NCBI GenBank assembly: GCA_017617005.1
Contig: JAFZWW010000034.1
Location: forward strand, 17,394-81,393
DNA: 64,000 bases
Reading direction: 5' to 3'
DNA from: Lachnospiraceae bacterium
GTDB taxonomy: Bacteria > Bacillota > Clostridia > Lachnospirales > Lachnospiraceae
Positions 35,311 through 44,120 of this stretch are shown here, piece after piece (positions within the stretch are counted from its first letter, which is position 1; each line of letters starts with the position of its first letter). The translations under genes were made by a program, and so were the position numbers. Under the pieces are notes generated by a model, which saw nothing but the letters and a program-made list of their open reading frames with translations, searched no databases and was not told the DNA's origin.

Positions 35311-35339
35311 GTGAACGATGGAACCGTCCCCTTGTTCAC
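35311..35339. repeat. REP-like palindromic repeat, copy 1
   Basis: GTGAAC and GTTCAC arms (35311-35316, 35334-35339) enclose the core GGAACCGTCCCC. Two further copies of the same core occur at 35352-35376 and 39065-39090, each with its own complementary arms. Such palindromes resemble REP elements moved by RAYT-type transposases. It starts right after the HMA stop codon. Confidence 0.6.
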
Positions 35340-35351
35340 CTTAATTCAAGA

Positions 35352-35376
35352 AAACAGCGGAACCGTCCCGCTGTTT
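35352..35376. repeat. REP-like palindromic repeat, copy 2
   Basis: AAACAGCG and CGCTGTTT arms (35352-35359, 35369-35376) flank the shared GGAACCGTCCC core. It is in the same orientation as copy 1 and only 12 bases away, so the HMA-ATPase spacer holds two tandem hairpins. They may stabilise or partly uncouple the two cistrons. Confidence 0.6.
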
Positions 35377-35400
35377 CGCGTTCACCCCGGGTAACTTCTT

Positions 35401-37320
35401 ATGAATAAGAAACAGAAAAAAGTATTCAACAGAATAATCATCAGCATCATCCTTCTTATCGCATTGCAGATCCTTCTGCATTTCGTGGAAGTCCCCGTGC
35501 TGCTTCAGTTCGCACTCTACATGATCCCCTACATCGTGATCGGAGGCGACATTCTGAAGAAGGCCTTCCACGGCATCACCCACGGACAGGTCTTCGATGA
35601 ATGCTTCCTGATGGCGGTTGCGACGGTCGGTGCGATAATTCTCGGACTTGTTACCGAAGGCGAGGAAGGCGGCTTTCTTGAAGGTGTTGCGGTAATGCTC
35701 TTTTACCAGATAGGCGAGCTTTTCCAGTCGGTTGCGGTCGGAAAGAGCAGAAAGAACATCACCGACCTCATGGACATCCGCCCCGATTATGCGAACATCG
35801 AAAATGAATCCGGTGAACTTGAAAAGGTTGATCCCGAAGATGTTTCCATCGGAACGATAATAGTCGTGAAAGCCGGCGAGAAGATCCCCATCGACGGAAT
35901 CATCAGGGAAGGAACCGCATCCCTCGATACCTCCGCACTTACCGGCGAGAGCATGCCGGTTGAAAAGAATCCCGGTGACGAAGTCATAAGCGGATGTGTC
36001 AATATCACCGGACTTCTCAAGATAGAGACTACCAGGGAATTCGGCGAATCCACCGTTTCGAAGATCCTCGACATGGTTGAGAATTCTTCGATGAAAAAGA
36101 GTAAATCAGAGAACTTCATCTCGAAGTTTGCCAGATTCTACACTCCGATAGTATGTTGCCTCGCACTAGCATTGGCTCTACTTCCCCCAATAGTTCTTCT
36201 GATCATGTCGAAGGAACCCATGTGGGGAACCTGGGTCATCAGGGCTCTGACATTTCTCGTAATCAGCTGTCCCTGTGCACTTGTGATCTCGATCCCTTTA
36301 AGCTTCTTCGGAGGAATCGGTGCCGCATCATCGAACGGAATTCTTGTAAAGGGTTCCAACTATCTTGAGGCACTTTCCGAAACCGGCATCATCGCATTTG
36401 ATAAGACAGGAACGCTTACCAAGGGAACCTTCGAAGTAACGAAGGTGTCACCCGCAGAAGGATTTACGGCAGACGACCTTGTGATCTATGCATCGATTGC
36501 AGAGAGATATTCCGATCATCCGATCGCTCTTTCGATAAAGAAGTTCGCAGAGGAAGGCGGTCTTAACAGCATCGAGGAGATCACCTCGGATGAAAACATT
36601 CCCGGAAAAGGCGTTAGGGTAAAGACCGTTTCAAATGAGATCTATGCAGGTAATTCCGCTCTCATGGAAAGCATCGGCTTTACTCCCATATCCGGAGTAG
36701 ACTTCCCCGGAACGGTCATTCACGTTGCTTGTGACGGAAAATATGTCGGCATGATCCTGATCTCCGATTCCCTCAAGCCCACATCCAAAAAGGCGATCGA
36801 AGCTCTCAAGGCATCCGGCATCAGAAGACTTGTAATGCTGACCGGTGACCGTAAGGAGAGTGCCGAAAGCATCGCTGACGAACTGGGATTATCCGAATAC
36901 CGTGCGGGACTCCTTCCCGGCGACAAGGTCGATGAAGTCGAGAAGCTCATCGCTGACAAAAAGGGAAAAGAAAAACTCGCATTTGTAGGCGACGGAATAA
37001 ACGATGCCCCCGTTCTTTCAAGGGCGGATATCGGAATCGCAATGGGTGCGCTCGGATCGGATGCCGCGATAGAAAGTGCGGATATAGTTCTTATGGACGA
37101 TGATCCCGCTAGGATCGCGCTTGCAATGAAGATCTCGAAAAAGTGCCTGAGAATAGTACGCGAGAACATCATTTTTGCCATCGGGATCAAGGTTTTATGC
37201 CTGCTACTCGGTGCTCTGGGTATCGCAAATATGTGGATGGCGATATTTGCCGATGTAGGTGTCATGGTTATCGCCGTACTTAACGCGATAAGGTGCCTGA
37301 AAATCCCTAAAAATGCGTAA
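35401..37320 (+). CDS. Heavy-metal P1B-type ATPase (ZntA/CadA-like)
   Basis: An export pump of 639 residues for soft divalent metals. It has the transmembrane CPC motif (ISCPCALVIS, near 290), the phosphorylation site DKTGTLTKG (near 334), the HP locus DHPIALSIK, TGDRKES and the hinge GDGINDAPVLSRADIGIAMG. The phosphatase loop TGES is present. Unlike many CadA proteins it has no N-terminal CxxC domain; that domain is the separate gene at 35092. The CPC motif and the SmtB-like operator favour zinc or cadmium. The start ATG 35401 has no strong ribosome site, and two hairpins lie just upstream. Confidence 0.92.
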   Translation: MNKKQKKVFNRIIISIILLIALQILLHFVEVPVLLQFALYMIPYIVIGGDILKKAFHGITHGQVFDECFLMAVATVGAIILGLVTEGEEGGFLEGVAVMLFYQIGELFQSVAVGKSRKNITDLMDIRPDYANIENESGELEKVDPEDVSIGTIIVVKAGEKIPIDGIIREGTASLDTSALTGESMPVEKNPGDEVISGCVNITGLLKIETTREFGESTVSKILDMVENSSMKKSKSENFISKFARFYTPIVCCLALALALLPPIVLLIMSKEPMWGTWVIRALTFLVISCPCALVISIPLSFFGGIGAASSNGILVKGSNYLEALSETGIIAFDKTGTLTKGTFEVTKVSPAEGFTADDLVIYASIAERYSDHPIALSIKKFAEEGGLNSIEEITSDENIPGKGVRVKTVSNEIYAGNSALMESIGFTPISGVDFPGTVIHVACDGKYVGMILISDSLKPTSKKAIEALKASGIRRLVMLTGDRKESAESIADELGLSEYRAGLLPGDKVDEVEKLIADKKGKEKLAFVGDGINDAPVLSRADIGIAMGALGSDAAIESADIVLMDDDPARIALAMKISKKCLRIVRENIIFAIGIKVLCLLLGALGIANMWMAIFADVGVMVIAVLNAIRCLKIPKNA

Positions 37321-37336
37321 AATAATACAAAATTCA

Positions 37337-37365
37337 TAGTTTTCGGGCCTTTCATGCTTTATAAT
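37337..37365 (+). promoter_or_regulatory. Possible promoter of the clpX-like gene
   Basis: A perfect TATAAT at 37360-37365 lies 34 bases before the likely ATG at 37399. The best-placed -35 (TAGTTT, 37337-37342, 17 bases away) is poor, so an activator or only weak use is likely. Confidence 0.4.
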
Positions 37366-37398
37366 GAACTATGTATTGCACCAAGAAAGGATTTCCCG

Positions 37399-39060
37399 AT
37401 GAACGACGATAAAATATTTACAGAAGATAACGAACCCTCGGAAAAATCCGGGGGTTCTTTCAGTGAAGAAACCAAAGATAATAAAGAGAACACTTCAACC
37501 TCCGACACCGCAGACCTTACCGAGGGTCATGGAGATGCTTCGAAGACAGGTGATGCCGGCAAGGGCTCGTCCGATACCTATGAGGATGTGTGCTTTGTAT
37601 GCCGCAGGCCCGAGAGCAAGGTCGGCAAGATGTTCAAGCTTCCCGGTTCCATCACCATATGCAGCGACTGCATGCAGAAGACCATGGATACCGTATCCCA
37701 GTTTGACTATCAGGGAATGCTGAACGGCTCCCATGTCATGACCGAAGAAGAGCTCCGCAAACTTATGGGTGATGCAGTAAATACCGACCCTGCAGATGCC
37801 GGCAAGGATTCCGCAGGCGGCGCAGGTTCTCCCTTCCCCGGATTCGGCTTTGTTAACCTTGCAAATCTCCAGGGCTTCGGAGGAATCCCCAATAAGCAGA
37901 GGCTTAAAAAGAAGGACCCCAATGCAAAGCCGATGATCGACATCAAAAATCTTCCCGCTCCCCACAAGATCAAGGAGAGTCTGGATAAGTACGTCGTTGG
38001 TCAGGAGCATGCGAAGAAGGTCATGTCCGTTGCGGTCTACAACCACTACAAGAGAGTTGCGACCGATTCGATGGATTCCATTGAGATTGAGAAGTCAAAC
38101 ATCCTTCTCATCGGTCCCACCGGATGCGGAAAGACTTATATGGTCCGCACACTTGCCAAGCTCCTCGATGTGCCTCTCGCGATTGCAGATGCAACATCAC
38201 TTACAGAGGCAGGCTATATCGGCGACGATATCGAAAGTGTTATTTCGAAACTTCTTGCGGCAGCCGACAATGATGTCGAAAAAGCTGAGAATGGAATCGT
38301 ATTCATCGACGAGATAGATAAGATCGCGAAAAAAGAAAGCTCGAACCACCGCGACGTATCCGGTGAAAGTGTACAGCAGGGAATGCTCAAACTCCTCGAA
38401 GGATCCGAGGTCGAGGTCCCGGTCGGTGCATCCAGCAAGGGTGCGATGGTTCCTCTCGCAACCGTCAACACCAGGAACATCCTCTTTATCTGCGGAGGCG
38501 CATTCCCCGGACTTGACGATATCATCAAGCAGAGACTGTCCAAGACCAACTCGATCGGTTTCGGAGGAACACTCAAGGATTCTTATGAGAATGACCCCGA
38601 TATCCTTTCCAAGGTGACCACCGAGGATATCAGAAAATACGGAATGATCCCCGAGTTTATCGGCCGTCTTCCCATCGTTACAACCCTTCAAACCCTTACG
38701 AAGGATATGCTCATCAAGATCATGACAGAGCCCAAGAATGCGATACTTAAGCAGTATCAGAAGCTCCTTGAACTCGATGAAGTAAAGCTTGAATTTGCAG
38801 ATGATGCACTTGAAGTGATCGCAGATAAAGCGATGGAACTCAAGACCGGAGCCAGGGGACTCAGGAGCATCATAGAAGATTATATGCTCGATATCATGTA
38901 TGAGATTCCTAAGGATGACAACATCGGAACTGTCACAATTACCGCAGATTATCTGAAGGGCAAGGGTTCACCCGTTATCGGAATGCGCGGAACTCCTTCG
39001 ATCGAAAGTAAAAGCGAGGGAACCTGGAGCGACTTCTACGGAGACAAAAAAGAAGAGTGA
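37399..39060 (+). CDS. clpX: ClpX-like AAA+ unfoldase with extended N-terminus
   Basis: ATPase that unfolds proteins for ClpP. Order: an acidic Ser/Thr/Glu-rich N-terminus (1-60), a C4 zinc finger (CFVC...CSDC, about 64-95), a variable Gly-rich linker, and the AAA+ core. The core has GPTGCGKT (about 240), pore loop GYIG (usually GYVG), FIDEIDKIA, the ClpP-docking loop NSIGFGG and sensor 2 GARGLRS. At 553 residues it is over 100 longer than standard ClpX, and no clpP is adjacent. It may be the main ClpX or a paralogue. ATG 37399 has AGAAAGGA upstream; an in-frame ATG at 37354 overlaps the likely promoter. Confidence 0.82.
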   Translation: MNDDKIFTEDNEPSEKSGGSFSEETKDNKENTSTSDTADLTEGHGDASKTGDAGKGSSDTYEDVCFVCRRPESKVGKMFKLPGSITICSDCMQKTMDTVSQFDYQGMLNGSHVMTEEELRKLMGDAVNTDPADAGKDSAGGAGSPFPGFGFVNLANLQGFGGIPNKQRLKKKDPNAKPMIDIKNLPAPHKIKESLDKYVVGQEHAKKVMSVAVYNHYKRVATDSMDSIEIEKSNILLIGPTGCGKTYMVRTLAKLLDVPLAIADATSLTEAGYIGDDIESVISKLLAAADNDVEKAENGIVFIDEIDKIAKKESSNHRDVSGESVQQGMLKLLEGSEVEVPVGASSKGAMVPLATVNTRNILFICGGAFPGLDDIIKQRLSKTNSIGFGGTLKDSYENDPDILSKVTTEDIRKYGMIPEFIGRLPIVTTLQTLTKDMLIKIMTEPKNAILKQYQKLLELDEVKLEFADDALEVIADKAMELKTGARGLRSIIEDYMLDIMYEIPKDDNIGTVTITADYLKGKGSPVIGMRGTPSIESKSEGTWSDFYGDKKEE

Positions 39061-39064
39061 ACGA

Positions 39065-39090
39065 GAAACAGCGGAACCGTCCCCTGTTTC
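39065..39090. repeat. REP-like palindromic repeat, copy 3
   Basis: GAAACAG and CTGTTTC arms (39065-39071, 39084-39090) surround the GGAACCGTCCC core shared with the copies at 35311 and 35352. It fills nearly the whole gap between the clpX-like gene and the aroA fusion. Confidence 0.6.
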
Positions 39091-39099
39091 GGGAAATTG

Positions 39100-40905
39100 A
39101 TGAACACAGAAATAATAAATGGCAACAGAATATCTTTACGTCCGATTACCGCAGATGATACTGCGATGGTCTTAAAGTGGAGAAATTCCGACAGAACCGT
39201 CAGAAATTTCTATTACCGCAAGCCTGTAACAGAAGAGGATCATGCCAAATGGCTTTCGGAAAAGGTTGATAGGGGCGAGGTCTGGCAGTATGTCGTTATC
39301 CTGAAAGAAACAGACACCCCCATAGGCTCCGTATATCTCCAGCATATAGATCCCGCAACACTTACGGGCGAGACCGGAGTATTCTTTTCCGAAGATGCAC
39401 CGGAAGGACAGGGACTTGCAACCGAAGCTGTAAAGCTTCTCGGTGATGAGGTCGGCTTTAAGATGCTCGGACTTTTGCATCTGACCGCAAAGGTTATCAG
39501 CACAAATGCTGCCAGCATAAAGCTCCACGAAAATGCGGGCTACCGCATAGCCAAAGAGATCAATGGTGAGACCTGCACTGACGGTGAAGTTGTTGACAGC
39601 ACGTATTTCATCAAAGATGCGCCCGTTTACCGCTGTGACAGAAAGCCGCTGATCAAAGCCGAAACCGGCAAGATCGTAAAACTTGATGACGGCACTATGG
39701 AAGTTACCGTTCCCGGCTCGAAAAGCATTACTAACAGAGCTCTTCTCATCGCAATGCTTGCGGAGGGTGAATCTGTTCTTGAAGGCGTACTGTTCTCCGA
39801 TGATACCGAAAGCTTCTTGAACTGCATGGAAGCACTCGGCATAGAAACGGAGATCGACCGCAGAACAGCGACCGTAAGAGTCAAAGGCTGTGCCGGTAAC
39901 ATCCCCAATGTAAATGCAACTCTCAACGTGGAAAGTGCGGGAACAGCTGCAAGATTTCTTACCGCGGTCCTGGGACTTACAGACGGAGGAGAGTATAGGC
40001 TCGACTCATCGGATCAGATGAAGAAACGTCCGATGGCACCGCTTCTTGATTCCCTTAAGGAACTTGGATGTGAGGTAATTTACGAAGGTGAGGAAGGTTT
40101 CTTTCCCTTCACCTTAAAGCCTCATGGATTTTCCAAGAATGAAGTCACCGTCGATATCGAAAAGAGCTCACAGTTTCTGAGTGCACTTCTTATCGCGGGC
40201 CCGTTAACTAAGTCCGAACTGAATATTAAGATCAACGGAACACACGGACTCCGTTATGTCGAGATCACGAGAAACATAATGAAGTCCTTCGGAGTAGAGA
40301 CCGCCACTCAAACCGAACTTTCATATCTCGTAAAGCACGGAACCTACATAGCAACCGATTACAATATCGAACCCGATGCATCCGCTGCGGCTTACTTTTA
40401 TGCGATGTCACAGATGCTGAATAAGCCCATTACCGTAAAGGGTCTTGATGCAAGCTCCATGCAGGGCGACATCCGTTTCCCCGCAATACTTAAGGAGACG
40501 CTGGAATCAGAAGGCCCCGTCACCGTCGACATGGGAAGCCTTTCCGATCAGGCACTTACCCTTGCCGCAAGTGTCCTCGGCAGAAAAGCACCCACGACCA
40601 TCACCGGAATATCTCATATAAGACATCAGGAATGTGACCGTATAAATGCGATAGTAACCAACCTTACAAATGCGGGAATAAAAGCGACAGAAAATGGAGA
40701 CGATATCACGATCGAACCCGGAACACCGAAGCCCGCCGATATCGATTCGTTCGGAGATCACAGGGTTGCGATGGCATTTTCGCTTCTTGGATTAATGCAG
40801 CCGGGCATCAACATCCTGAATCCCTGCTGTTGTTCGAAAACCTTCCCCGATTATTTCGCATATTTCGATGAAATGCGGTTATTGACAAAGAGTCAATCTT
40901 GTTGA
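39100..40905 (+). CDS. aroA: GNAT acetyltransferase fused to EPSP synthase (AroA)
   Basis: Residues 1-180 form a RimJ/RimL-type GNAT domain (ISLRPITADDTAMVLKWRN, then GQGLATEAVKLLGDEV and NAASIKLHENAGYR). Residues about 190-595 are 3-phosphoshikimate 1-carboxyvinyltransferase, making EPSP from shikimate-3-phosphate and PEP for aromatic amino acids: PGSKSITNRALLIAML, SAGTAARFL, KKRPMAPLL, SSQFLSALLIAGP, RHQECDR and DHRVAMAFSL. The usual GNAGTAMRP reads ESAGTAARF, with the key Gly and Arg kept. Both parts are in one uninterrupted frame. ATG 39100 follows a TTG at 39097. The substrate of the GNAT part is unknown. No other shikimate gene is nearby. Confidence 0.85.
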   Translation: MNTEIINGNRISLRPITADDTAMVLKWRNSDRTVRNFYYRKPVTEEDHAKWLSEKVDRGEVWQYVVILKETDTPIGSVYLQHIDPATLTGETGVFFSEDAPEGQGLATEAVKLLGDEVGFKMLGLLHLTAKVISTNAASIKLHENAGYRIAKEINGETCTDGEVVDSTYFIKDAPVYRCDRKPLIKAETGKIVKLDDGTMEVTVPGSKSITNRALLIAMLAEGESVLEGVLFSDDTESFLNCMEALGIETEIDRRTATVRVKGCAGNIPNVNATLNVESAGTAARFLTAVLGLTDGGEYRLDSSDQMKKRPMAPLLDSLKELGCEVIYEGEEGFFPFTLKPHGFSKNEVTVDIEKSSQFLSALLIAGPLTKSELNIKINGTHGLRYVEITRNIMKSFGVETATQTELSYLVKHGTYIATDYNIEPDASAAAYFYAMSQMLNKPITVKGLDASSMQGDIRFPAILKETLESEGPVTVDMGSLSDQALTLAASVLGRKAPTTITGISHIRHQECDRINAIVTNLTNAGIKATENGDDITIEPGTPKPADIDSFGDHRVAMAFSLLGLMQPGINILNPCCCSKTFPDYFAYFDEMRLLTKSQSC

Positions 40906-40928
40906 AGCCGCTCGAAATATGATAGAAT
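40899..40928 (+). promoter_or_regulatory. Extended -10 promoter of the GGDEF gene
   Basis: TGATAGAAT at 40920-40928 is an extended -10 (TGn plus TAGAAT). TTGTTG (40899-40904) lies 18 bases upstream as a fair -35. It sits at the very end of the aroA fusion gene and about 48 bases before the ATG at 40976. Confidence 0.5.
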
Positions 40929-40975
40929 ATTCTGAAGGTTATGAGGGGCAAACCTTGTAATGATGGAGGCTTCAG

Positions 40976-42154
40976 ATGGCTGATAAGCCTGAAGAGATTA
41001 AAAAGCAGGAAGAGATAAAGCGCGAAAGTGCTTTCATAAGAGTGGTGACAGGTGCCGGCGGAGTCAATCCCCAGGAGATCCTTGAGATCCTTTCGATCGC
41101 CATTATCATCATCCATGTGTTCATGATGTTCATGTATCACATCATGGGTGTCTGGCAGCTTGCGCTCTATAACATTATCGTAATCGCTTATTATTCCTAC
41201 TGTTACACCACGGTCCGCGAGGGCAAGATCTTCAGGGGCTACCTTCTTACCTTCATCGAGATAGTCCTGCAGATGGTCATTACCATGTTCATAATCGGAT
41301 GGGAGTCCGGTTTCTACACGTACGTCATATCCATCATCCCGGTCTATTATTACATCTCAATGTTCGTAGGCGGTGCCGACCACAAGAAGGGTGAGCATGT
41401 TTTTACCCCGATGATATGGTCGTTCGTCACGCTTGCAATCCTTCTTTCGACATACATCACCGACCAGTTCGTAACCCCCATCGTCACACTTGAAACCGCA
41501 CCCTTAAAGGTTGCTTTCACATTCAACGTATTCTTCGCATCCATGCTGATCATCTGGATGTCGCATTTCTTCGTTCTCGGATATAAGAATTCCATCGATA
41601 TCCTCGCGAAAAAGAATACAACCCTCGACGAAGAGGCCAGCCTCGATCCCCTTACCGGACTTTACAACAGACGTACCATGGAGACGCATCTCGATGTGGC
41701 TCTTGAGGGAGCCAAGAAGACCGGTGCGCTCTTCAGTCTTGTAATGGGTGACATCGATTTCTTCAAGAGGATCAACGATACTTACGGTCACGACTGCGGA
41801 GACGTTGCTCTTGTTCAGGTTGCGGATATACTCAAGACCTGCGTAAGAGACGGCGATGTCGTATGCCGATGGGGAGGAGAGGAATTCCTTCTCCTTGTCA
41901 AAGGAAACAGAAATGTCGCTTCAACAGTTGCGGAGCGTATCAGAGCCAGGATTGAAAATAATGTTGTCGAATACGGCGAGCACAGGATCACCTTTACTAT
42001 GACGCTCGGCGTTTCAACATATGCACCCGGGTATTCACTCGAGTCGCTCGTAACCCAGGCTGACGAAAATCTTTATTACGGAAAGGAACACGGCAGAAAC
42101 CAGGTCGTATCAACCAAGCCCAAGGTTACTTCTACGGTATCATCAAATGTCTGA
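40976..42154 (+). CDS. Membrane-bound GGDEF diguanylate cyclase
   Basis: Makes cyclic di-GMP from two GTP. Five to six membrane helices (about 40-205) precede a C-terminal GGDEF domain beginning DEEASLDPLTGLYNRRTM. The active-site motif is RWGGEEFLLLV (GGEEF, an active variant), and SLVMGDIDFFKRINDTYGHDCGD carries the metal-binding Asp. No clear RxxD inhibitory site was seen before it. ATGGAGG provides the ribosome site. The membrane part is probably the sensor, but its signal is unknown. The following MATE gene overlaps its end by 8 bases. Confidence 0.92.
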   Translation: MADKPEEIKKQEEIKRESAFIRVVTGAGGVNPQEILEILSIAIIIIHVFMMFMYHIMGVWQLALYNIIVIAYYSYCYTTVREGKIFRGYLLTFIEIVLQMVITMFIIGWESGFYTYVISIIPVYYYISMFVGGADHKKGEHVFTPMIWSFVTLAILLSTYITDQFVTPIVTLETAPLKVAFTFNVFFASMLIIWMSHFFVLGYKNSIDILAKKNTTLDEEASLDPLTGLYNRRTMETHLDVALEGAKKTGALFSLVMGDIDFFKRINDTYGHDCGDVALVQVADILKTCVRDGDVVCRWGGEEFLLLVKGNRNVASTVAERIRARIENNVVEYGEHRITFTMTLGVSTYAPGYSLESLVTQADENLYYGKEHGRNQVVSTKPKVTSTVSSNV

Positions 42155-43559
42155 ACAAGTTCAGGAATCATTACAAAAAGAAAACAAAATGGGCGTTATG
42201 CCCGTTAAGAAACTGATCATCACGATGTCCCTTCCGATGATGATCTCCATGATCGTGCAGGCTCTGTATAATGTCGTCGACTCGGCGTTTGTATCGAGGC
42301 TTGATCCCGATTCGCTTGCGATGGCTGCGCTAACACTCGCATTCCCAATTCAGAGTCTTATGATCGCAGTCGGATCCGGAACCGGAGTCGGTATCAATGC
42401 GATGCTCTCAACCTCCCTTGGGGAAAAGAGATTCGACAAATCCGATGCCGCTGCCAACCAGGGAATCCTTCTCGGTGTCTTCAGCTTCGCAGTATTCTTC
42501 ATCGTCGGATTCTTTGCCGTAGATCCCTTCTTTGCACATCTGACAAGCGATGCCGCCGTAATAGAATACGGTGCTCCTTATCTTAAGATAGTGACCATGA
42601 TGTCCTTCGGTCTCTTCATACAGATGACCTTCGAAAGGCTTCTTCAGTCTACGGGTCTTACATTCTATTCGATGATCACCCAGACAACCGGCGCGGTCAT
42701 CAATATCATACTCGACCCCATTATGATCTTCGGATATTTCGGTTGTCCCGCACTCGGAACAGCAGGAGCTGCTTATGCAACGGTCATCGGACAGTGCGTT
42801 GCGGGAACACTTGCGTTTATCTTCAACATTACGAAAAACAAAGAGATCCATATAAATCTAAAGAAGATCATCACTCCCGACTTTTCTGCGATCGGAAGGA
42901 TATATATCGTCGGACTTCCTTCCATACTCATGATGAGTATCGGTTCCGTAATGAGCTACTTCATGAACAAGATTCTCGATGCATTTTCAACCACTGCTGT
43001 TGCGGTATACGGAGTTTACTTCAGGCTCCAGAGCTTCTTCTTCATGCCTGTCTTCGGAATGAACAACGGTATCATCCCTGTGCTTGCATATAATTACGGT
43101 GCGAAAAAGAGGGAGCGTATTGATGAAGCCTTGCGCTTCGGTGTTATCCTTGCTGTATGCATCATGACAGTCGGAACGATCATTTTCGAAGCGATTCCCG
43201 GAGTGCTTCTGGACCTCTTCAATGCGAAGGATCAGGTCAAGGCGATAGGTATCCCCGCAATGAGGATCATTGCACTTCACTTCCCGTTCGCTGCGATCGC
43301 AATATCTCTCGGAACAGTGTTTCAGGCGTTTTCCAAGAGCATCTATTCACTTATAATATCGGTGTGCAGACAGCTCGTCGTGCTTATTCCCGTAGCGTGG
43401 GCACTTGCTTACTTTACGAATAATGTCGGCACGGTATGGTTCTCCTTCCTTGTTGCGGAAGGCGTATCCTGCACACTTTCGATATTCTTCTTCAGAGTTG
43501 TATATAAACAAGTAGTTGAGCCGATTGCCAAGACCGACTCGAAGAAAGAGGTAAACTAA
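42147..43559 (+). CDS. MATE family efflux transporter
   Basis: A 470-residue transporter with twelve membrane helices, formed by two MatE repeats. The opening MPVKKLIITMSLPMMISMIVQALYNVVDSAFVSRLD and GSGTGVGINAMLS are typical, and the second repeat has MMSIGSVMSYFMNKILD and FMPVFGMNNGIIPVLAYNYGAKK. Members expel drugs or metabolites using sodium or proton gradients. Translation appears coupled to the GGDEF gene. The substrate cannot be read. Confidence 0.9.
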   Translation: MSEQVQESLQKENKMGVMPVKKLIITMSLPMMISMIVQALYNVVDSAFVSRLDPDSLAMAALTLAFPIQSLMIAVGSGTGVGINAMLSTSLGEKRFDKSDAAANQGILLGVFSFAVFFIVGFFAVDPFFAHLTSDAAVIEYGAPYLKIVTMMSFGLFIQMTFERLLQSTGLTFYSMITQTTGAVINIILDPIMIFGYFGCPALGTAGAAYATVIGQCVAGTLAFIFNITKNKEIHINLKKIITPDFSAIGRIYIVGLPSILMMSIGSVMSYFMNKILDAFSTTAVAVYGVYFRLQSFFFMPVFGMNNGIIPVLAYNYGAKKRERIDEALRFGVILAVCIMTVGTIIFEAIPGVLLDLFNAKDQVKAIGIPAMRIIALHFPFAAIAISLGTVFQAFSKSIYSLIISVCRQLVVLIPVAWALAYFTNNVGTVWFSFLVAEGVSCTLSIFFFRVVYKQVVEPIAKTDSKKEVN

Positions 43560-44114
43560 ATGAACGAAAAGACCAAAAAGATCACCACAGCAGCAGCACT
43601 TCTCGCTATCTGCATCGTAAGCCAGTTCTTCAAGAACTTCAGCGTTTACATTACGGGCCCCATCATCAATGCGTGCCTCATCCTTGCAGTTGTTTATTGC
43701 GGACTTTTCTGGTCGGTCATCATTGCAATCCTTACACCCGTGACCGCATTCCTCATCACCGGTGCACCTGTAATGAAGGTTGTACCTGCGATCATGCCCC
43801 TTGTTATGGCAGGTAATGTTGTACTCGTTGTAGTCTTCTGGCTCTTCGTAAGAAAGAAAAAGGATCTCATCAAGTTCATCGCAGGCGGTATCGTAGGAAG
43901 TGTTGCAAAGGGTGCATTCATGGCACTTACCATTTCATACGGAGTGCTTGCTACCGTAACCCTTCCCGAAGCAATGCAGCCCATGCTTCCCAAGCTTCAG
44001 CTTACTTACTCGGTAACACAGCTCGTCACCGCACTCATCGGACTCGGTTATGCGCTTGTTATCTGGGCAGCACTCAAGAAGGCATTCCCGAACTCTGAAA
44101 GTGACAATAACTGA
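43560..44114 (+). CDS. Small integral membrane protein, ECF-type S-component-like
   Basis: A 184-residue protein with about five to six hydrophobic segments and an N-terminal KKITTAAALLAICIVSQFFKNFSVYITGP, reminiscent of substrate-binding (S) subunits of energy-coupling-factor vitamin or amino-acid importers. It begins directly after the MATE stop codon with a GAGGT site. No ECF ATPase or T-subunit is adjacent, as is usual for group II systems that share one module. Substrate unknown; the next gene, an asparaginase, may hint at amino-acid metabolism, but that is weak. Confidence 0.6.
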   Translation: MNEKTKKITTAAALLAICIVSQFFKNFSVYITGPIINACLILAVVYCGLFWSVIIAILTPVTAFLITGAPVMKVVPAIMPLVMAGNVVLVVVFWLFVRKKKDLIKFIAGGIVGSVAKGAFMALTISYGVLATVTLPEAMQPMLPKLQLTYSVTQLVTALIGLGYALVIWAALKKAFPNSESDNN

Positions 44115-44120
44115 TCTCTT

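Noticed and set aside
37399-38046. Long open frames on the minus strand opposite clpX, htrA, aroA and other genes
   Set aside because: They lack ribosome sites and known motifs, and follow the codon pattern of the strong plus-strand genes as mirror images.
40891-40905. TTGAC/GTCAA dyad at the end of the aroA fusion as an operator
   Set aside because: Only five-base arms inside coding sequence, with no partner copy.
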